From NCBI RefSeq assembly GCF_001611975.1, contig NZ_CP014525.1, positions 1,046,001 to 1,110,000 of the forward strand: a stretch of 64,000 nt of DNA, in the 5' to 3' direction. The DNA is from Haematospirillum jordaniae. GTDB taxonomy: Bacteria; Pseudomonadota; Alphaproteobacteria; Rhodospirillales; Rhodospirillaceae. The notes beneath the pieces were generated by a model. That model was given only the letters and a program-made list of their open reading frames with translations, ran no database searches and was not told where the DNA came from. Within the stretch, counting starts at the first letter, position 1, and every line of letters starts with the position of its first letter. Of this stretch, positions 53,501-60,930 are shown in pieces. The position numbers and the translations under genes were made by a program.

Positions 53501-55509
53501 ATGGTGACAAGGGCGATGATGTTCTGGATGGCGGGGCCGGGAATGATTTTCTGGGGGGAGGGGAAGGAACAGACTCTGTTAGTTATGCTGGCTATACGCT
53601 CCCCCTCGAAATTGTCTTGCGCGGCGATTCATGGGGATACGCATCAATCGGGACGGTCGAAAAAGATTATCTGCACTCTATTGAAATCGTCACGGCTGGC
53701 AGTGGCGATGACACATTGGCTGTCGAATTCCAGTACGCCACATTATCCGGTGGCCCTGGTGCCGACACGTTTGTTTACAGTGGGCGCTTTGGTTTTAATG
53801 ACCCTTCTGCGATCTTTGGTACGCCAAGTGCCGAGCAGGTTATACAGGATTTCAATGCAGCTGAAGGTGACCGGATTGATCTGGCTCACTTGGACAGGGG
53901 CCTGCTTGTTTATGACTTTGGCGTGAAAGGGCCTGCGAAGAATGCTGTCTGGTCAACGCAGGATGGCAAGGATCTGGTGCTGCGTGTTGATGAAACGGGT
54001 GATGCTGTTTCCGACTTTACAATCAGGTTGAAGAACTGTTCATCTGTGTCCGCTTCTGACTTTGTGCTTTCACAACGACCTGATATAGGACCAGATACTG
54101 TTCTTGAGGCCGTCAAGAACAGTGGCGAGTATGCCTACTTTGACCTTTTCAATTCCGAGGTTCATTTTGGCGGGCAGAAGTACACCTTTCCGCCGTCCAG
54201 CACGATCACCGGCGGTACGTGGCAGAATTATATTTTGGCTCCACTGCCATCGGCAACGCCATTAAATATAGATGGGGGAGACGGAAAAGATACTGTCAGT
54301 CTTGTTATGACGTCGGTTCCTGTCTCCTTGACCTTGAATGGATCAAACTGGTCCAAGATATTTTATACTGGTTTGTCGAGTGCTGCTCAGGTCCGCAACA
54401 TAGAAAATATTGTTGCTGGTAATTACGGGGATACTCTGACCGGTGATAATAACGACAATACATTCACTCCTGGCTTTGGTGCAGACACCATTGATGGAGG
54501 CCCCGGTTCGGACACCGTTGATTACCGTTATAGCCCCGGGTCGATTAAGGTCACATTGGCCGGTAATCAATGGGCTATGGTTTCTACGGGTAGTGGTCAG
54601 CAGCCAGACCGGATTCGGAATATAGAAAACATTGATGGGGGTAGGGCAGATGATGTCCTAGTCGGTGATGCCATGAATAACACCTTTGTCGGTCATGGAG
54701 GCAATGATGAAATCGACGGCGGTGCTGGGCAGGATACTGTTGATTACAGCTACAGCAGCAAAGGTGTGGAGGTAACCTTGGCGGGGTCAGCTTGGGCTAA
54801 TGTATCCATTGATGGTCAAGTTGAGGACCGTATTCGCAATATCGAGAATGTGACCGGTTCAAGCATGAATGACCGCATTTTCGGTGATGAGGGCAACAAT
54901 ATCCTGCGTGGGGGGGATGGGAATGACTGGTTCAAGGCAGGCCTTGGCCATGATACCTTGGACGGAGGTTTTGGCGTCGACATTGCCGATTATACGGATC
55001 GCTCTGAATCCATTGTTGTTACCTTGGACGGGGAGAACCCGGCCCGCGTGTTCTTCAATGGAGTAGCACAGGACACCCTGATCAATATCGAGTCTATATG
55101 GGGTGGGTCCGGCAACGATCGCTTGGTTGGCGATTACAGCGACAACAGCCTGTCCGGGGGGAGAGGTGCCGACATTCTGGGTGGTGGAGGCGGTGCTGAC
55201 ACCTTCTTGTATTTCCTGATTTCTGATTCGGGGGCTGATGAAGTCTCGCGCGATACCATTATGGATTTCAGCAGCAAGGATGGGGATCGTATCAAGCTGG
55301 CTTCTATTGATGCCAACAAAGCACTTCCCGGTGACCAGAATTTTGTTTTCCATGGTCAGAACGCAGGGGCCAACGGCGTGTGGTATCAGCCGGATGGGAG
55401 TGGCAATACGCTGTTGTTTGCTGATGACAATGGTGATGCCCAAGCAGACTTCTCCATTTTTCTTCTGGGTGTCAGCAGCCTGTCGCAGACAGATCTAGTT
55501 TTGAGTTGA
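50527..55509 (+). CDS. Serralysin-type RTX metalloprotease with extended repeat region
   Basis: A 1660-residue secreted protease. Residues about 1-250 form a complete metzincin (peptidase M10/serralysin) domain with zinc motif HEIGHALGLKH (H162, E163, H166, H172) and Met-turn SLMSY (M194). The rest is RTX blocks, IENV-type segments (SVTLNG..VxVNG..DTLRNIENVxGG) and four serralysin-C-terminal-like modules (DF motifs near 51930, 52775, 53845 and 55260). It ends QTDLVLS. Ordinary serralysins are about 480 residues with one such C-terminus, so this one is more than three times as long. AGGAGG lies ahead of the ATG. There is no signal peptide or propeptide of the Sec type; a type I route is inferred. 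Confidence 0.92.
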   Translation: MGIGSARYNSAFTAPSSGRHEIDSLLGGRFWSSDGIPGKALKLTYSFVSPEYESVTTDWEEGTALDPSFITDGLKSSIAGVFRHLADFTSLSFTEQKGGGEPGRILIGASKTLSGTSLLGVLAHASYPSEDDFAGSVWFDAWYSYPKMDAPVGSELRSIAMHEIGHALGLKHPHDNDHGFPVTRTYDSSAYSLMSYKSKIGDDGSGGFKSTPLTYMLNDMAALQYLYGKNMTTRTGDNRYDFAGKTYVYETIWDAGGNDTVSWSGRDTSANIDLTPGTLSFFGGVDTKSDPAAWDKGSGILGIAYGTDIENAEGGNGHDILRGNDGNNRLQGGRGNDLLEGRGGRDTIDGGDGIDTVSYAFLDRPVSITLNGAVSSVVKVDGQGKDTLRNIENVQGGAGADHLTGDSGDNVLEGGDGADHIDGGAGRDRLYGDGGADHLTGGAGADVFAWRNVSDSGPGIIVRDTIHDFSPADDDRLDFSELDANAILQGHQALTFSGQTPSSFSLWYKSDASGLTVFADTSGDTKEDFSVRLKDVKSLSAENLILDTAGVVSLVDANGVLVTSALGGPVQVSLEGGQTGYGAVPVPVRVNGVEVGRVQGVKDIVGSSHDDHLTGDAQDNRFTGYGGHDVLDGKEGQDTAVFGDAIGPISVTLDRARPVTVTINGVAAATISNIENVMGGFAADTLVGDSADNVLSGAMGNDTLSGAGGNDRLHGDMGADRLTGGLGADVFWYRSAYESGPLPQERDTITDFSSVHGDRIDLSALVVFDASGAYRPLTFGGTEARAGGVWYVKDSLGVVVYADVSGDAAADFSVRLNNVHSLLAKDFILDPVVPLSQGIEDAVYIMDFATDPVNITLDSGTPSPVLVNGVRVAEIMGYSGLSGGAADDHLTGNDANNRFRSSGGRDVIDGRGGRDSMNYESEQGPVVVTLADGAEDAVVRVNGLEKDMLRNIEAIVGGTGHDRITGNASDNVLLGNEGDDVLSGGAGHDALYGDKGDDVLDGGAGNDFLGGGEGTDSVSYAGYTLPLEIVLRGDSWGYASIGTVEKDYLHSIEIVTAGSGDDTLAVEFQYATLSGGPGADTFVYSGRFGFNDPSAIFGTPSAEQVIQDFNAAEGDRIDLAHLDRGLLVYDFGVKGPAKNAVWSTQDGKDLVLRVDETGDAVSDFTIRLKNCSSVSASDFVLSQRPDIGPDTVLEAVKNSGEYAYFDLFNSEVHFGGQKYTFPPSSTITGGTWQNYILAPLPSATPLNIDGGDGKDTVSLVMTSVPVSLTLNGSNWSKIFYTGLSSAAQVRNIENIVAGNYGDTLTGDNNDNTFTPGFGADTIDGGPGSDTVDYRYSPGSIKVTLAGNQWAMVSTGSGQQPDRIRNIENIDGGRADDVLVGDAMNNTFVGHGGNDEIDGGAGQDTVDYSYSSKGVEVTLAGSAWANVSIDGQVEDRIRNIENVTGSSMNDRIFGDEGNNILRGGDGNDWFKAGLGHDTLDGGFGVDIADYTDRSESIVVTLDGENPARVFFNGVAQDTLINIESIWGGSGNDRLVGDYSDNSLSGGRGADILGGGGGADTFLYFLISDSGADEVSRDTIMDFSSKDGDRIKLASIDANKALPGDQNFVFHGQNAGANGVWYQPDGSGNTLLFADDNGDAQADFSIFLLGVSSLSQTDLVLS

Positions 55510-55536
55510 TCCCGTTCTTGTGTCCCTTGTTTGGTC

Positions 55537-55565
55537 ATTCCCCCCGTTATTCGAATGGGGGGAAT
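55537..55565 (+). other. Stem-loop after the RTX metalloprotease
   Basis: ATTCCCCCC pairs perfectly with GGGGGGAAT around an 11-base loop, 28 bases after the stop. No T-run follows, so it may protect the 3' end or act as a weak terminator. Confidence 0.5.
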
Positions 55566-55672
55566 GTGCCGCCTCTGGGACATAGAGGTATGGAGTCATG
55601 GAATCAGGGATAGACCAAGGGGTTTATTTATGATTGTTTTGTGTTTATCACAATTACTATTGGGGGTTTTCC

Positions 55673-56236
55673 ATGATGAGAGTATCCGAGAAAGACGCGC
55701 ATTCCTACACAACAGGGGAATATGCTGATGGCGCGGTGCAGGTTGCGGGTGCCGGATCTGACTCTGCGGAGCAGGAGAATGCGCCTGTGTGTGCCGAGCA
55801 GGTTTTCTATTATCCGATTGTACCGTTCCATCTTGCAGACAGGACACTATACTCTCTCTGGAGCGACCTGATTCCCAGTATTGCTCTGTCCCAGGGGCTG
55901 GAAGTTTTTTACGGTACAAATGGCCATGATCACCCTGCTGAAAAGAATGGAGCCGGTGTTCTGTTTCGTGGCAGCGGGGGAATGGACGTTTTCGATGGGG
56001 GGCCAGGGTACGACATCCTAGACTATTCTACCCAGGACCTGTCCATCCGTGTTGCCCTGCCTGATTCCCTGTATACGGTTGTCCATGCAGGTGGCCTGCC
56101 CAAGGATCTTGTGCGCGGCATAGAGGGCGTTATTGGCGGGACTCGTAGCGACTACATTACCGGTAATGCACAGGACAATGTGCTCCTAGGGGGGCCGGGG
56201 ATGATGCCTTGTACGGGATGGCCGGGCATGACCTGA
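55673..56236 (+). CDS. RTX protein, N-terminal part of a frameshifted gene
   Basis: The 5' part of a gene broken near 56190. The first 100 or so residues (MMRVSEKDAHSYTTG to SLWSDLIPSIALSQGL) are unique. RTX-type sequence follows (GGMDVFDGGPGYDILDYST, GIEGVIGGTRSDYITGNAQDN). After LLGG the frame leaves the repeat pattern (PGMMPCTGWPGMT) and stops at 56236, while the frame one base back continues the pattern as AGDDALYGMAGHD. ATG 55673 follows TGGGGG. Joined to the next entry it would be about 573 residues with two terminal modules. It is either a pseudogene, a phase-variable gene or a sequencing slip. Confidence 0.75.
   Translation: MMRVSEKDAHSYTTGEYADGAVQVAGAGSDSAEQENAPVCAEQVFYYPIVPFHLADRTLYSLWSDLIPSIALSQGLEVFYGTNGHDHPAEKNGAGVLFRGSGGMDVFDGGPGYDILDYSTQDLSIRVALPDSLYTVVHAGGLPKDLVRGIEGVIGGTRSDYITGNAQDNVLLGGPGMMPCTGWPGMT
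56189..56200 (+). other. Poly-G frameshift site (G6-CC-G4)
   Basis: Six G (56189-56194), then CC, then four G. Adding one G, or a ribosome slipping one base back on GGG-GGG, converts the reading from the dead-end frame to the frame of the downstream part and restores the exact RTX consensus GGAGDDALYG. It is the only break between two otherwise intact halves. Confidence 0.7.
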
Positions 56237-57393
56237 TTGATGGCGGTGAGGGATATGATGCCATCAGCTACGAAATGCGTATCGTGCCGGTTTCTGTTGC
56301 CCTGAACGGTGACCAAGACTCCCCTGTTATGGTTGATGGTCAGCCCGAGGATATTGTGCGCAATATCGAGGCCGTTATCGGGAGTGGTGGGAACGATGTT
56401 CTTGTTGGCGACCAGCACGACAATTTCTTTAACGGTCTTGGTGGTGCGGATCGTCTGACTGGTGGTGCCGGGGCCGATGTTTTTGCCTATGAGCGTGCTG
56501 AGCGTACGGAAGATGTCATTACCGATTTCAGTACTGCAGAAGGCGACCAGCTGGATTTCAGTGAATTTGATGCGAATAGTACGGCAGACGGGAGCCAGCC
56601 GTTCCTGTTCTCCGGTCAGCAGTCACAAGCCCATTCCCTGTGGTACAAGCCCTTGGAAGAAGGGGCGGGTATCCGGTTGTTTGCTGATACAGATGGTCAG
56701 GAAGAGACTGCGGAGTTTTCATTGGTCCTGCAGGGTGTTGATGCGATAGCAGTAGACGCCTTCCTTTTCGGGACATTTGGTCCCCGCATCACGTCCAAGG
56801 GCCTAGATTGCCTTGCCGTTTCCGATACACAGTCCACGTTTATTGATCTTCCGGGATTGTCATATAGCCTTGAGGCTGTTTATCCGGGGCCTTCACCGGA
56901 TGGAGAGGACTGTGATGATGTCCTCATGGCTCATGTGATGGGCAATATTGCCCCGACCGTTACGCGTGTCAGCACGGGTTCAGGAGATGATGTGCTGATT
57001 GGTGATCACCGTGATAACATTTTATCCTCTGGTGCAGGCAGGGATCAGTTGGTTGGTGGTTTGGGGGTTGATTATCTGAGTGGCGGTAGTGGTGCAGACA
57101 CGTTCACCTATAACCGTATAGCTGAAGGGGGAGACGTCATCACGGATTTCAGTTCAGAGCAAGGTGACAGGATTGATCTTGCAATGATTGGTGCGGATGT
57201 TCATCGTCCCGATGGCCAGCGCGGTCTTGATTTCTCGGGGCATCAAGAAGCGGCATACTCTGTTTGGTATACAAGCGATGGGGCCGACGGTTCTGTCGTA
57301 ATGGCTGACGTCGACGGTGATACGCGGTCTGAATTCTTTCTTCGTCTGCATGGAGTACAGAATCTGTCGGTAGACGATTTCTTGCTCGTATAG
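56209..57393 (+). CDS. RTX protein, C-terminal part of the frameshifted gene
   Basis: A continuation of the preceding part in the frame one base back. As an independent frame it could start at an in-frame codon at 56209, giving 394 residues, but it has no ribosome binding site of its own. It starts inside an RTX repeat (YGMAGHDLIDGGEGYDAISY) and carries two serralysin-C-terminal-like modules (EDVITDFSTAEGDQLDF, near 56520; GDVITDFSSEQGDRIDL, near 57135) joined by RTX repeats. It ends VDDFLLV, an intact secretion-type tail. The lack of other damage argues for a recent or reversible frameshift. A strong terminator follows at 57568. Confidence 0.75.
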   Translation: MYGMAGHDLIDGGEGYDAISYEMRIVPVSVALNGDQDSPVMVDGQPEDIVRNIEAVIGSGGNDVLVGDQHDNFFNGLGGADRLTGGAGADVFAYERAERTEDVITDFSTAEGDQLDFSEFDANSTADGSQPFLFSGQQSQAHSLWYKPLEEGAGIRLFADTDGQEETAEFSLVLQGVDAIAVDAFLFGTFGPRITSKGLDCLAVSDTQSTFIDLPGLSYSLEAVYPGPSPDGEDCDDVLMAHVMGNIAPTVTRVSTGSGDDVLIGDHRDNILSSGAGRDQLVGGLGVDYLSGGSGADTFTYNRIAEGGDVITDFSSEQGDRIDLAMIGADVHRPDGQRGLDFSGHQEAAYSVWYTSDGADGSVVMADVDGDTRSEFFLRLHGVQNLSVDDFLLV

Positions 57394-57708
57394 TCTTTCG
57401 AGTGTGTTGGGTCCTTTTTCTTTATGTGCGGGGCCTGAAGGATAATATCATGCATCACGCTGAAATAATGAAAGCAAGTATATATATTATAAATAACAAA
57501 TATTAATTATATATAATCGCCTTTAAAGGCTGGATCATTGATATTTATGTATCTATTTTCTGACATGAATCTGCCCCTTCTTTCTTTATGTGGGGGCAGA
57601 TTTTTTTTGTTTGTCACAAGGCGAAGGGTTCCCGTGTAGGGATCTATCTATTGTGATAGTGTCGGCCTTTTTTCGGATCATGATTGTCGTGGAGGCAAAG
57701 GGGGAAAT
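57394..57708. other. AT-rich spacer between RTX genes
   Basis: About 315 bases. The part 57470-57560 is very A+T-rich (runs such as TATATATTATAAATAAC). It contains the terminator listed next and must hold any promoter of the following RTX gene; I could not single out a convincing one. No gene is supported. Confidence 0.5.
57568..57608 (+). terminator. Terminator of the frameshifted RTX gene
   Basis: A perfect ten-base stem AATCTGCCCC/GGGGCAGATT (57568-57577 with 57593-57602) running straight into eight T. A textbook Rho-independent terminator. Confidence 0.92.
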
Positions 57709-59865
57709 ATGGATACTTTGCATGTAGTTAATGGGCATCTTCATAGTGTGGACGCGTCTGATCTATATGCATGCAAGCTATCGGGGGAGCACGGCTTTCG
57801 TAGCATCTTCCGGAGTGGCCCTATAACCATTTCATACTTCACCCCTTCTGCGCGAGCTTTGCTTTCTCCTGCGGTTGGGCATGACCAGCCCGGTATAGAT
57901 CTTGTCTTCAGTGGTTTGACACCTGCCCCATATTCTGTTTGGTCTGTACGTTCCGATTCTGATTCCGGGTTACGTCTCTTGGTTGATCTTGATGGGAATG
58001 CTTCTGTCCCCGAACTTCAGATTCTGGTTAACGGGTCTGCAGCACCAGATAAATCCGAGAACCCCGTTTCGGCCAAGGACGCTTCTACTTTTACGGATAG
58101 CCTGTTGCCATTGCCCCAAGCGGGACCAAGGCTGCCTTCACACGCAGTTCTTGATGATTTTCTGGAATCATTTGCCCCCGAACCGATCCCGCTGGTGAAC
58201 TATTATGACGGGACAGAGGAGGCTGATTTTTTCCATGGCAGGCCGGGAGAGCACACCGTTAATGGTGGTCTCGGAAGTGATACCGTCAGTTATCTGCGTC
58301 ATGATGCTCCGGTGATTGTCTTTCTGGCTGGTACAACCCCAGCTCCGGTATTGGTAGGCGGAAAACCGGACGGCCTGCTGTCAGATATCGAGAATATCCA
58401 TGGCTCATCGTATGATGACATTCTGGGGGGGGATGCAGCCGATAACGTTTTTCACGGTGGTCCAGGTTATGACACAATTGACGGTGGCCCGGGGCTGGAT
58501 ATAGCCAGTTATGTTGATGTCTGTCAGCCTGTTTCCGTCACTTTGAACGGGATGTGGGATGCCAGCGTGTTTATTGGTAACCGTCTGGAAGATATCCTGC
58601 GTAACATTGAAGGTATTCATGGCGGCTTTGCGGATGATGTCCTGACAGGGGATTCGCGGGCCAATGTCTTCTATGGACATGACGGTGATGATGTGTTGCA
58701 GGGTATGAGGGGTAGCGACCGCTTGCAGGGTGGGCCCGGACGGGACACCTTGGATGGGGGAGAGGGGGCCGATCTGGCTGACTATTCCGACAAAGTGGAT
58801 CCTGTTGTCATTCGCCTTGCCGGTTCTGCCAGATCAGTTGCTCTTGTTGGTGCGCAAGAGGAGGACAGCCTGTTCAGCATCGAAGACCTTTTGGGCGGGG
58901 CTGGCGATGATCACTTGTCCGGTGATGCGGCATCCAACCTTCTGGATGGTGGCCCGGGGATCAACAGCCTGACGGGTGGTGCTGGTATTGATGCTTTTAT
59001 TTTTCGTTTTGCCGGTCTTGGGCACCGCATTACAGATTTCAGTCGTGCAGAGGGCGATGTGCTGGATTTCTCGGGCCTAGATGCAGATACAGGAACGCTA
59101 GGTAATCAGGTTTTTCATTTCTCTGGATCGCGTGCGGCCCCGCATTCCCTGTGGTTTGATCCGGTCTCCGGTGGTTTGGGTGGGCACTTGTATGCTGATC
59201 TGGACGGCAATGCGGATCAGCCCGAGTTTTCCGTCTTTCTTGAAGGCGTGGAGCATGTGTCCCGGGAGGATTTCTCCCGGGGTACCTTCGTTCTGTCACC
59301 GATCCGTCGTGGTGTGCGGGAACTGTCATTTGACGGAACGGTCGATGATATTATCACCGTTGACCTTGGGGTTCGAGGGTACTGGGGGGGCAATCTAAAA
59401 GCCGGGTTGATTTATGGCTCTGTCGATCCGTCTATCGTGCATGTGACCACAGGAGCCGGTGATGACCACCTGATTGGTAATGCACAGGCGAATATCCTTT
59501 CTGCGGGGTCCGGTGATGATCATCTGAACGGTGGTGTAGGGGAGGACGTGCTGATTGGGGGAGAAGGGAAAGATATATTTGTGTACAATTCGATCGATGA
59601 CAGTGGGGATGTGATCGTTGATTTCAGTCGCGAGCAGGGCGACTGCTTGGATCTTACAGCTGTTGATGCTGACGTCCACCAGAACGGTCACCAGGCACTT
59701 ATCCTTTCAGGGTGTGAGCCACGTGCGCATGCTGTCTGGTATGAACCTGTAGCTGACGGTAACGGCGTTCATGCCCTTGCTGATGTTGATGGTGATGCTA
59801 GACCAGATTTTTTCGTAACCCTCTATGGCATAGACAGTTTGGTCATTCAGGATTTTATTTTCTAG
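57709..59865 (+). CDS. RTX protein beginning with a partial module
   Basis: A 718-residue RTX protein. Residues about 60-110 (LVFSGLTPAPYSVWSVRSDS ... LLVDLDGNASVPELQILVNG) are the second half of a serralysin-C-terminal-like module with no first half and no repeats before it. A proline-rich linker follows, then IENI-type segments with RTX blocks (GGPGYDTIDGGPGLDIASY; GGPGRDTLDGGEGADLADY) and two full modules (ITDFSRAEGDVLDF, near 59035; GDVIVDFSREQGDCLDL, near 59615). The end is IQDFIF. AGGGGGA lies upstream of ATG 57709. No catalytic domain; a type I substrate by inference. Confidence 0.87.
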   Translation: MDTLHVVNGHLHSVDASDLYACKLSGEHGFRSIFRSGPITISYFTPSARALLSPAVGHDQPGIDLVFSGLTPAPYSVWSVRSDSDSGLRLLVDLDGNASVPELQILVNGSAAPDKSENPVSAKDASTFTDSLLPLPQAGPRLPSHAVLDDFLESFAPEPIPLVNYYDGTEEADFFHGRPGEHTVNGGLGSDTVSYLRHDAPVIVFLAGTTPAPVLVGGKPDGLLSDIENIHGSSYDDILGGDAADNVFHGGPGYDTIDGGPGLDIASYVDVCQPVSVTLNGMWDASVFIGNRLEDILRNIEGIHGGFADDVLTGDSRANVFYGHDGDDVLQGMRGSDRLQGGPGRDTLDGGEGADLADYSDKVDPVVIRLAGSARSVALVGAQEEDSLFSIEDLLGGAGDDHLSGDAASNLLDGGPGINSLTGGAGIDAFIFRFAGLGHRITDFSRAEGDVLDFSGLDADTGTLGNQVFHFSGSRAAPHSLWFDPVSGGLGGHLYADLDGNADQPEFSVFLEGVEHVSREDFSRGTFVLSPIRRGVRELSFDGTVDDIITVDLGVRGYWGGNLKAGLIYGSVDPSIVHVTTGAGDDHLIGNAQANILSAGSGDDHLNGGVGEDVLIGGEGKDIFVYNSIDDSGDVIVDFSREQGDCLDLTAVDADVHQNGHQALILSGCEPRAHAVWYEPVADGNGVHALADVDGDARPDFFVTLYGIDSLVIQDFIF

Positions 59866-60067
59866 GGCGTATAGACGCCGTGCGCGTTGCAGGTTCTGTC
59901 CTATCAGGATTTCTCATGATTGTTATTTGTGCTGCATTATAATAGCTTATGGTTTCCATTCAGTCCGTTATGGGCGAAGGATCCGGAGGCTATTTGGTGA
60001 CAGCTTTCTGTGGTGATTGTGTCGGAAAGCGGATGGCCTGTTTGAAGAGTGAAAAGGATATCGTGTT

Positions 60068-60319
60068 ATGGCAATAGACCCGAATGGTGATCTTTTGGCA
60101 TTTCTCTACCCTGCTGTTTCGTATGAGGAAGGCGTTTTGTTCTTTCCGCCTTCTCCTTTCTCGTTGCCAGATTCAGGGGATAATCGCAGTGTGCAGGCGG
60201 CACCCTCTGCTCCCGTAGAGGATACGCCGCCGGATTATTACGGAAGTATTGATATCAATCCTTGGTTTGCGATTTACTCTCTTGGCATGTCTCTGCCAAT
60301 TCTGGGGGATATCCTGTAA
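60068..60319 (+). CDS. Small hypothetical protein at the end of the RTX block
   Basis: An 83-residue protein, MAIDPNGDLLAFLYPAVSY at the start and SLGMSLPILGDIL at the end. AAAGGA stands ahead of the ATG. It has no RTX repeat. The FLYPAVSY segment is faintly like FYYPIVPF in the N-terminus of the frameshifted RTX gene, and the tail ends Asp-Ile-Leu, like the RTX tails. It may be a decayed or minimal RTX relative. Function unknown. Confidence 0.5.
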   Translation: MAIDPNGDLLAFLYPAVSYEEGVLFFPPSPFSLPDSGDNRSVQAAPSAPVEDTPPDYYGSIDINPWFAIYSLGMSLPILGDIL

Positions 60320-60351
60320 CGCACAGGCTTTTTTGTTGGTTGTGGGTGCAT

Positions 60352-60930
60352 TCAATAGCCAAGAGCAGTCGGAATCCCGTTGTTGACCATAAGGGAAACC
60401 AGAAGCTCTAGGATAACCAGTCCAACGGCGGTTATTGTATCCACACCCAGCATCTGACGTGCGACAAACCCATGATACCCCATAAAAGCAACAGCGGCCA
60501 TCAACACAGGTAGTGCCAATGCCTGCATGGGCGTTCCCCCCACTGTGCTCAGCAAGACAATGGGGAGAAGGACGGCTGCCAATGGCAGATGGAGCCAGTT
60601 GAAACCGATAATATAGCGTTGCCACCGGTCATGGCATCCCAGAATGCGGGTTACGGGATCCATGATAACCGGAAAGACAAGCCATCCCAGCGCATACAAC
60701 AGGGCCTGGAATGCAAGCCAGAAGACAGGCTCACTGTTGGTTGCCGCAGGGTCCTGCGTCTGGCCTGCCAGCATTTGTATCAGGTAGACCGGAAAGACCA
60801 TGGCCCCTAGCCTCAGCGAGGCCCAGAACCCCTGCGGGCTACCGTCAACATAATCAGGGCAGCGTGGATCCATGCGCAAGATGGAGCGAACCAGGACCAT
60901 ACCCCGGTAGAGATCGGTTTCCTGCTTCAC
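60352..60930 (-). CDS. Hypothetical multi-pass membrane protein
   Basis: About 192 residues with four or five hydrophobic helices (for example WASLRLGAMVFPVYLIQMLA, FQALLYALGWLVFPVIMD, LPLAAVLLPIVLLSTVGG and TAVGLVILELLVSLMV). The GTG at 60930 overlaps the dapE stop as GTGA, with AGG six bases ahead, so translation is coupled to dapE; an upstream TTG (60951) and an internal ATG (60900) are alternatives. I do not recognise the family. Its place after dapD-dapE suggests co-expression, not necessarily a shared function. Confidence 0.75.
   Translation of the reverse strand: MKQETDLYRGMVLVRSILRMDPRCPDYVDGSPQGFWASLRLGAMVFPVYLIQMLAGQTQDPAATNSEPVFWLAFQALLYALGWLVFPVIMDPVTRILGCHDRWQRYIIGFNWLHLPLAAVLLPIVLLSTVGGTPMQALALPVLMAAVAFMGYHGFVARQMLGVDTITAVGLVILELLVSLMVNNGIPTALGY

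Noticed and set aside
29358..59865. Regular short repeats suggestive of a CRISPR or satellite array
   Set aside because: The repeats keep a 27-base codon phase and encode RTX nonapeptides; spacers and identical direct repeats are absent.
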